Positions 15,705 through 18,509 of a stretch of 18,509 nt of DNA are shown piece by piece. Numbering within the stretch: position 1 is the stretch's first letter; each line of letters opens with the position of its first letter. The position numbers and the translations under genes were made by a program. Under the pieces are notes generated by a model. The model saw only the letters and a list, made by a program, of their open reading frames with translations. It did no database searches and had not been told where the DNA came from. Source of the stretch: JBQKLI01 sp012798975 (GTDB taxonomy: Bacteria > Bacillota > Clostridia > Tissierellales > Peptoniphilaceae); contig NZ_JBQKLI010000026.1 of assembly GCF_052116305.1 (NCBI RefSeq), positions 1 through 18,509 of the forward strand, in the 5' to 3' direction.

Positions 15705-16118
15705 ATGAACTTCGCCCAACAACTAAAAGATTTAAGAAAAGAAAAAAACTTAACCCAAGAAGAATTGGCAAAAAAAACTGGCATCTCATTAAGAACAATT
15801 TCTAGATATGAACTTGGCGAGACGCTCCCTCGCACAAAAAAATATTATGAAAAAATTTCAAAAGCTCTTGAAGTAGATGATGATTATTTCCTATCTCAAG
15901 AAGCCAACTTTTTAATCAATGCTCGTAATGAATTTGGTTACAAGGGAGCAAAAGATGCTGAAGAACTTGTTAACGGCATGATTGGATTAATGGCTGGTGG
16001 AGAACTTCCTGATGACGATAAGGCCACAATACTTGATGCAATGCAGGAAGCTTTTTATATGGCCAAGCTAGAAAATAAGAAATACACACCTAAAAAATAT
16101 AGGATCGAGGAAGAATAA
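15705..16118 (+). CDS. immR: ImmR-like XRE-family repressor
   Basis: This 137-residue protein has an N-terminal Cro/CI-type helix-turn-helix (about residues 16-38, LTQEELAKKTGISLRTISRYE) and a helical C-terminal domain. It is followed 20 bp later by an ImmA-like protease, the pair that keeps ICEBs1 and related phages and ICEs quiet until DNA damage or cell-cell signals. The ATG has an AAAGGAGG site and a consensus promoter. A likely operator lies upstream. It probably represses the leftward ArpU/sigma-like operon and so, indirectly, excision and transfer; the recombinase operon being a target is inferred. Confidence 0.88.
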   Translation: MNFAQQLKDLRKEKNLTQEELAKKTGISLRTISRYELGETLPRTKKYYEKISKALEVDDDYFLSQEANFLINARNEFGYKGAKDAEELVNGMIGLMAGGELPDDDKATILDAMQEAFYMAKLENKKYTPKKYRIEEE

Positions 16119-16138
16119 AATTGTAAGGAGGGTCAGCT

Positions 16139-16696
16139 GTGAATCAAAAAAGAAGCTTGATTTATAATGACGTTCAAAAGTTAATAGCTCATCATGGTAC
16201 TAGAGACCCTCGTACTATTTTGAAAGAACGTAATGTAACTTTGATTCCCTTTAGTAAAAAGACAAAGTTGCTTGGAATATATAAAGTCATTCTTAGAAAT
16301 AAGTTTGTCTTCTTCAATCCTTTCATAGATGAGCGAATTTTAAATATGGTTTTTGCTCATGAACTTGGACATGATATTTACCATTATGACCTTGCAAAGA
16401 ATGAAGAGATGATTGAATATGAACTTTTTAATATTACAAGCTCGACGGAACTTGAAGCGAATCTTTTCGCCTCACATTTACTTATCGATGATAATGAATT
16501 AATTGAGTATATACAGGAAGGTAAATGCTACGAGGAGCTAGCTAGTATTTTCAATGTAAACATTAATTTGATGTTCTTTAAACTCAATGAAATGTATCGA
16601 ATGGGCTACCCTATCAATCGATTAGATGTGTGTTATGACAGTAAATTCTTTTCTGAAATTGATGGAACGGATAAATCAAATCATGAATTATTTTAG
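16139..16696 (+). CDS. immA: ImmA-like zinc metalloprotease (anti-repressor)
   Basis: This 185-residue IrrE/ImmA-type peptidase has the zinc motif HELGH (residues 74-78) with E106 in the downstream ELEANLFA motif as the likely third ligand. Such proteases cut their partner repressor to switch on the element. The GTG at 16139 has an AAGGAGG site. It follows the repressor by 20 bp in one operon. The C-terminal part is a normal helical region. I see no defect. Confidence 0.9.
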   Translation: MNQKRSLIYNDVQKLIAHHGTRDPRTILKERNVTLIPFSKKTKLLGIYKVILRNKFVFFNPFIDERILNMVFAHELGHDIYHYDLAKNEEMIEYELFNITSSTELEANLFASHLLIDDNELIEYIQEGKCYEELASIFNVNINLMFFKLNEMYRMGYPINRLDVCYDSKFFSEIDGTDKSNHELF

Positions 16697-16749
16697 TTAA
16701 GCTAACACGGTCTTTGCCAAAGATGTTTAGTTTTTGAAACAATTTTGGG

Positions 16750-16765
16750 ACATCTCGTTAGATGT
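16750..16765. promoter_or_regulatory. Dyad ACATCT-CGTT-AGATGT
   Basis: A perfect 6-bp inverted repeat with a 4-base centre lies in the 135-bp gap before the two small genes, close to TATTAT (16773-16778). It may be an operator near their promoter. No strong -35 box is evident. Confidence 0.45.
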
Positions 16766-16831
16766 TATTTGATATTATTAAAGTGTCGATAATCTCCCCA
16801 CCCAAAAAAGAACTTAATGAAAGGAAAAGTC

Positions 16832-17056
16832 ATGATAGATTTAGAAGCTATAAAAACGAAAATAAGCGATGGAAAAATAGATTCTTATGTAGAATCATAC
16901 CTGGTAATTTCAGATAAACTAGACACTTTAGAAAATGAATTACGTCAAGGAAATCTGGAAAAAGAAGAAAACGATGAGATACTTGAGATGCATGATTATC
17001 TCATGGAGAAGATTGCAAATTATTATATAGAAAATCACTATATTAAGGAAAACTAA
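16832..17056 (+). CDS. Small acidic protein of unknown function (74 aa)
   Basis: I do not recognise this family. It is acidic and predicted helical, with heptad-like leucines (LVISDKLDTLENELRQGNL), so a short coiled coil is likely. The start at 16832 is chosen for its AAAGGA site 7 bases upstream; the ATG at 16817 has none. It abuts the next gene (TAA directly followed by GTG), so the two form a translationally coupled pair. The position between the immunity module and mobC suggests an accessory gene of the element. A toxin-antitoxin pair is one possibility, unsupported by motifs. Confidence 0.6.
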   Translation: MIDLEAIKTKISDGKIDSYVESYLVISDKLDTLENELRQGNLEKEENDEILEMHDYLMEKIANYYIENHYIKEN

Positions 17057-17359
17057 GTGACAAAGCAGGAATGGAAATTATTAAAAGAAATTAGAGAGGT
17101 CAAACAGCTTGACCCTTCTGATCAAAGCAAATATTGGAATAATAAGTTTGAAAAAGCAACTTCTGAAGAAGACTCAAATCTTAGAGAGAGATTCAAGTCC
17201 TTAGAAAAGAATAACTATATCAATGTCTTTTGGGCTGATAATATTCCTTATACTTTAACTCTTACAGATAAAGGGCAATCCTATAATTATTTCAGGGAAC
17301 ATTTAAAATCTTCAGTTACTGCAATAATTAAATGGATTTTCAGCATCCTTTCAAATTAA
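17057..17359 (+). CDS. Small protein with winged-helix-like segment and hydrophobic tail (100 aa)
   Basis: The middle of the protein (LRERFKSLEKNNYINVFWA then YTLTLTDKG) resembles the recognition helix and wing of winged-helix proteins. The last 15-20 residues (SVTAIIKWIFSILSN) are hydrophobic and could anchor it to the membrane. The GTG at 17057 directly follows the stop of the previous gene, with AAGGA upstream. Function unknown; a membrane-linked DNA-binding or toxin-like role is possible but not shown. Confidence 0.58.
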   Translation: MTKQEWKLLKEIREVKQLDPSDQSKYWNNKFEKATSEEDSNLRERFKSLEKNNYINVFWADNIPYTLTLTDKGQSYNYFREHLKSSVTAIIKWIFSILSN

Positions 17360-17433
17360 TATGGTAAGGTAGGCCTAGAAAACAGAATAAAGCTTAACGC
17401 TGTCTACACGTTTATATTTTAGTAGCAAGCATA

Positions 17434-17453
17434 GCAAGTGAGTACCCACTTGC
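17434..17453. other. Candidate origin of transfer (oriT) hairpin
   Basis: GCAAGTG (17434-17440) and CACTTGC (17447-17453) form a perfect inverted repeat followed by GAAAAATTGACG, 110 bp upstream of the MobC-like gene and its relaxase. Transfer origins of MOBP elements usually have such a hairpin next to the nick site and just before mobC. The nick site itself is not identified. Confidence 0.5.
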
Positions 17454-17464
17454 GAAAAATTGAC

Positions 17465-17497
17465 GAAGCAGACCTTTCTCGGACTGCTTCTTTTTTT
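17465..17497 (+). terminator. Terminator before the mobilisation genes
   Basis: GAAGCAG (17465-17471) pairs with CTGCTTC (17484-17490) and is followed by seven Ts. It would end the small-gene transcript, or it may be part of the transfer origin. Confidence 0.85.
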
Positions 17498-17563
17498 ATT
17501 CAATTTTAACTTGTTATGGAGAACCCTAAGACCCCGAAATTCAAAAAAGCATGGAGGAAAAAA

Positions 17564-17917
17564 ATGGACAATAGAAGCAGAAAAAATCAATTAAAGATTT
17601 ATCTTAATGATGAGGAATTAGAGCTTTTTAAGAGAAAAATGAAGTTGGCTAAGTGTAAATCTATGGCACACTTTATTCGTAAATGTGTCATGGAAAAAGA
17701 AATTTATCACGTTGACTTAGAGCCTTTTCGAGAAATTCAGTGGCTTCTTTCTAATGCAACAAACAACATTAACCAGATTGCAAAGCATGTAAATCAGACT
17801 GGCATTATTTATAAAGACGATATAAAAAGTATCCGCCAAGATGTGGATAGACTCTCAAAAGAGATTTGGCAAATTCATTCTTTGCTATTAAATCGAACAA
17901 CAGAAGGAGATGATTAA
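17564..17917 (+). CDS. mobC: MobC-like mobilisation accessory protein
   Basis: This 117-residue protein has a ribbon-helix-helix-like N-terminus (NQLKIYLNDEELELFKRKM) and the NATNNINQIAKHVNQTG signature of bacterial MobC relaxosome proteins, which bind oriT and help the relaxase. The ATG at 17564 is preferred because GGAGG lies 6 bases before it; the in-frame ATG at 17516 has none. It ends 2 bp before the relaxase gene, whose ribosome binding site lies inside it, so the two are coupled. Confidence 0.85.
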   Translation: MDNRSRKNQLKIYLNDEELELFKRKMKLAKCKSMAHFIRKCVMEKEIYHVDLEPFREIQWLLSNATNNINQIAKHVNQTGIIYKDDIKSIRQDVDRLSKEIWQIHSLLLNRTTEGDD

Positions 17918-17919
17918 AT

Positions 17920-18417
17920 ATGGCAATTACAAAAATTCATCCAATAAAATCAACACTTAATTTGGCCATTGACTATATTACTAAGGATGAAAAAACCAAC
18001 GACCAAATACTGGTTTCAGGTTTCATGTGTAATCCAGTTACTGCCCATACTTCTTTTCTAAAAACAAGAGAATCTAACAATGTACAGGGAAAAGTTTTAG
18101 CTCAACATTTAATTCAATCCTTCTTTCCTGGAGAAACAGAGGCTGAAACTGCTCACCGAATTGGTCAAGAACTCTGTGAAAATCACCTAAGAAATGAGCA
18201 TGAGTATGTCATAGCCACCCATGTAGATCGTGGCCATATTCATAACCATATTATCTTTAATCAGGTCAATATGGTAACTGGTAAATGCTACCGAGCTAAT
18301 TACAAAACCTATCATCAAATCAGAAACCGAAGTGATGAATTATGTAAGGAAAATAAGCTTTCTGTCATTGACCCTTACTACGAGAGTTATAAAAGGAAGT
18401 GGATAGGTTACACTTAG
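17920..18417 (+). pseudogene. mobA: MOBP-type relaxase, truncated by an insertion
   Basis: Relaxases nick oriT and carry the strand into the recipient. Present are Y19 (LAIDYITKD, likely catalytic), a conserved AQHLIQSFFPGE segment, and the metal motif HVDRGHIHNH (101-110) of the VirD2/MobA relaxase domain. The frame stops at residue 165 after SYKRKW, though relatives run to several hundred residues. What follows looks like the terminal sequence and transposase start of an IS3-type element, so an insertion around 18395-18420 has cut it. The nuclease core survives, but the rest of the protein is lost or lies beyond the window. Confidence 0.85.
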
Positions 18418-18509
18418 TTGGACAGATTTCTTAAGGTCATATAAAATTAAAACAATAAGACTAAGGAGAATCTGAATATGGCTAAAAGAAAGCGTAGAGA
18501 ATTCACGGA
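18412..18509 (+). mobile_element. IS3-family insertion sequence, left end (partial)
   Basis: Just after the relaxase frame ends, a TTAGTTGGACAGATTTCTTA-type end is followed by a leader and a transposase start at 18478. The exact first base and target duplication cannot be set without the other end. The IS is in the same orientation as the relaxase. Confidence 0.6.
18478..18509 (+). CDS. IS3-family transposase OrfA, N-terminal start (partial)
   Basis: Only ten codons are inside the window, MAKRKRREFT, which resembles the start of IS3-family OrfA helix-turn-helix proteins. An AAGGAG site lies about 9 bases upstream. The identification rests on this short start and on the position inside the broken relaxase. 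Confidence 0.55.
   Translation, partial: MAKRKRREFT

Larger units (their letters stand above)
6600..18509. mobile_element. Integrative (conjugative or mobilisable) element with erm, one end plus control and mobilisation modules
   Basis: The segment holds an erm cargo gene, three large serine recombinases, sigma-like and DUF1492/ArpU-like regulators, an ImmR/ImmA pair, a MobC-like protein and a relaxase. It is bounded on the left by the interrupted hsdM gene and runs off the right edge of the window. No type IV secretion genes are visible, so whether it is self-transmissible or only mobilisable cannot be told. Tandem recombinase decay and a cut relaxase suggest it may now be partly defective. 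Confidence 0.85.

Noticed and set aside
17375..17590. Minus-strand 71-codon open frame over the oriT region
   Set aside because: No ribosome binding site, crosses the start of mobC and a strong hairpin region.
1..18509. CRISPR array, tRNA or rRNA genes
   Set aside because: No regularly spaced repeat series and no tRNA- or rRNA-like sequence was seen; the repeats present are the few described in hsdS, the attenuator and short dyads.

Overview
The window is low-GC Bacillota DNA: strong AAGGAGG-type ribosome binding sites, TTG/GTG starts and gene families typical of streptococci, enterococci and Gram-positive anaerobic cocci. The species cannot be fixed from the sequence. It shows one junction of an integrative mobile element carrying a macrolide-resistance methylase, inserted into a chromosomal type I restriction-modification locus.

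Chromosomal side (about 1-6600). Genes read on the minus strand in the order hsdM (5' truncated), hsdS, hsdR, and end at a strong terminator (391-426). hsdM and hsdS overlap by 4 bp, and hsdS and hsdR are 14 bp apart. hsdS carries internal direct repeats. A 16-bp copy of its TRD-boundary repeat lies beyond the hsdR terminator and looks like the scar of a second hsdS. hsdM is cut inside the codons for its S-adenosylmethionine motif I (DPxCGSG), so the locus should be non-functional here.

Element, recombination end (about 6600-13700). Next to the junction is an erm 23S rRNA methylase gene. It has its own promoter, a 22-codon leader peptide with an IRLR arrest-type motif, and an alternative-hairpin attenuator. 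Next comes a frameshifted flavodoxin remnant joined in frame to the tail of a large serine recombinase. Three tandem, overlapping large serine recombinase genes follow. The most downstream is split by a frameshift at a 7-A run that separates the catalytic serine from the rest. The middle one has lost most of its zinc-ribbon cysteines. A small unknown gene precedes them.

Element, control region (about 13900-16700). A sigma-70 region 4-like protein, a DUF1492/ArpU-like protein and a small unknown protein read leftward. An ImmR-like repressor and an ImmA-like metalloprotease read rightward from a divergent promoter region. This resembles ICEBs1-style control of excision, although regulation of the recombinases is inferred.

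Element, mobilisation region (about 16800-18509). Two small unknown genes, a hairpin-rich candidate oriT, a MobC-like accessory gene and a MOBP-type relaxase follow. The relaxase is cut after 165 codons at what appears to be the end of an IS3-family insertion sequence, whose transposase start closes the window. Together with the split recombinase, this suggests an element that is decaying or dependent on helpers.
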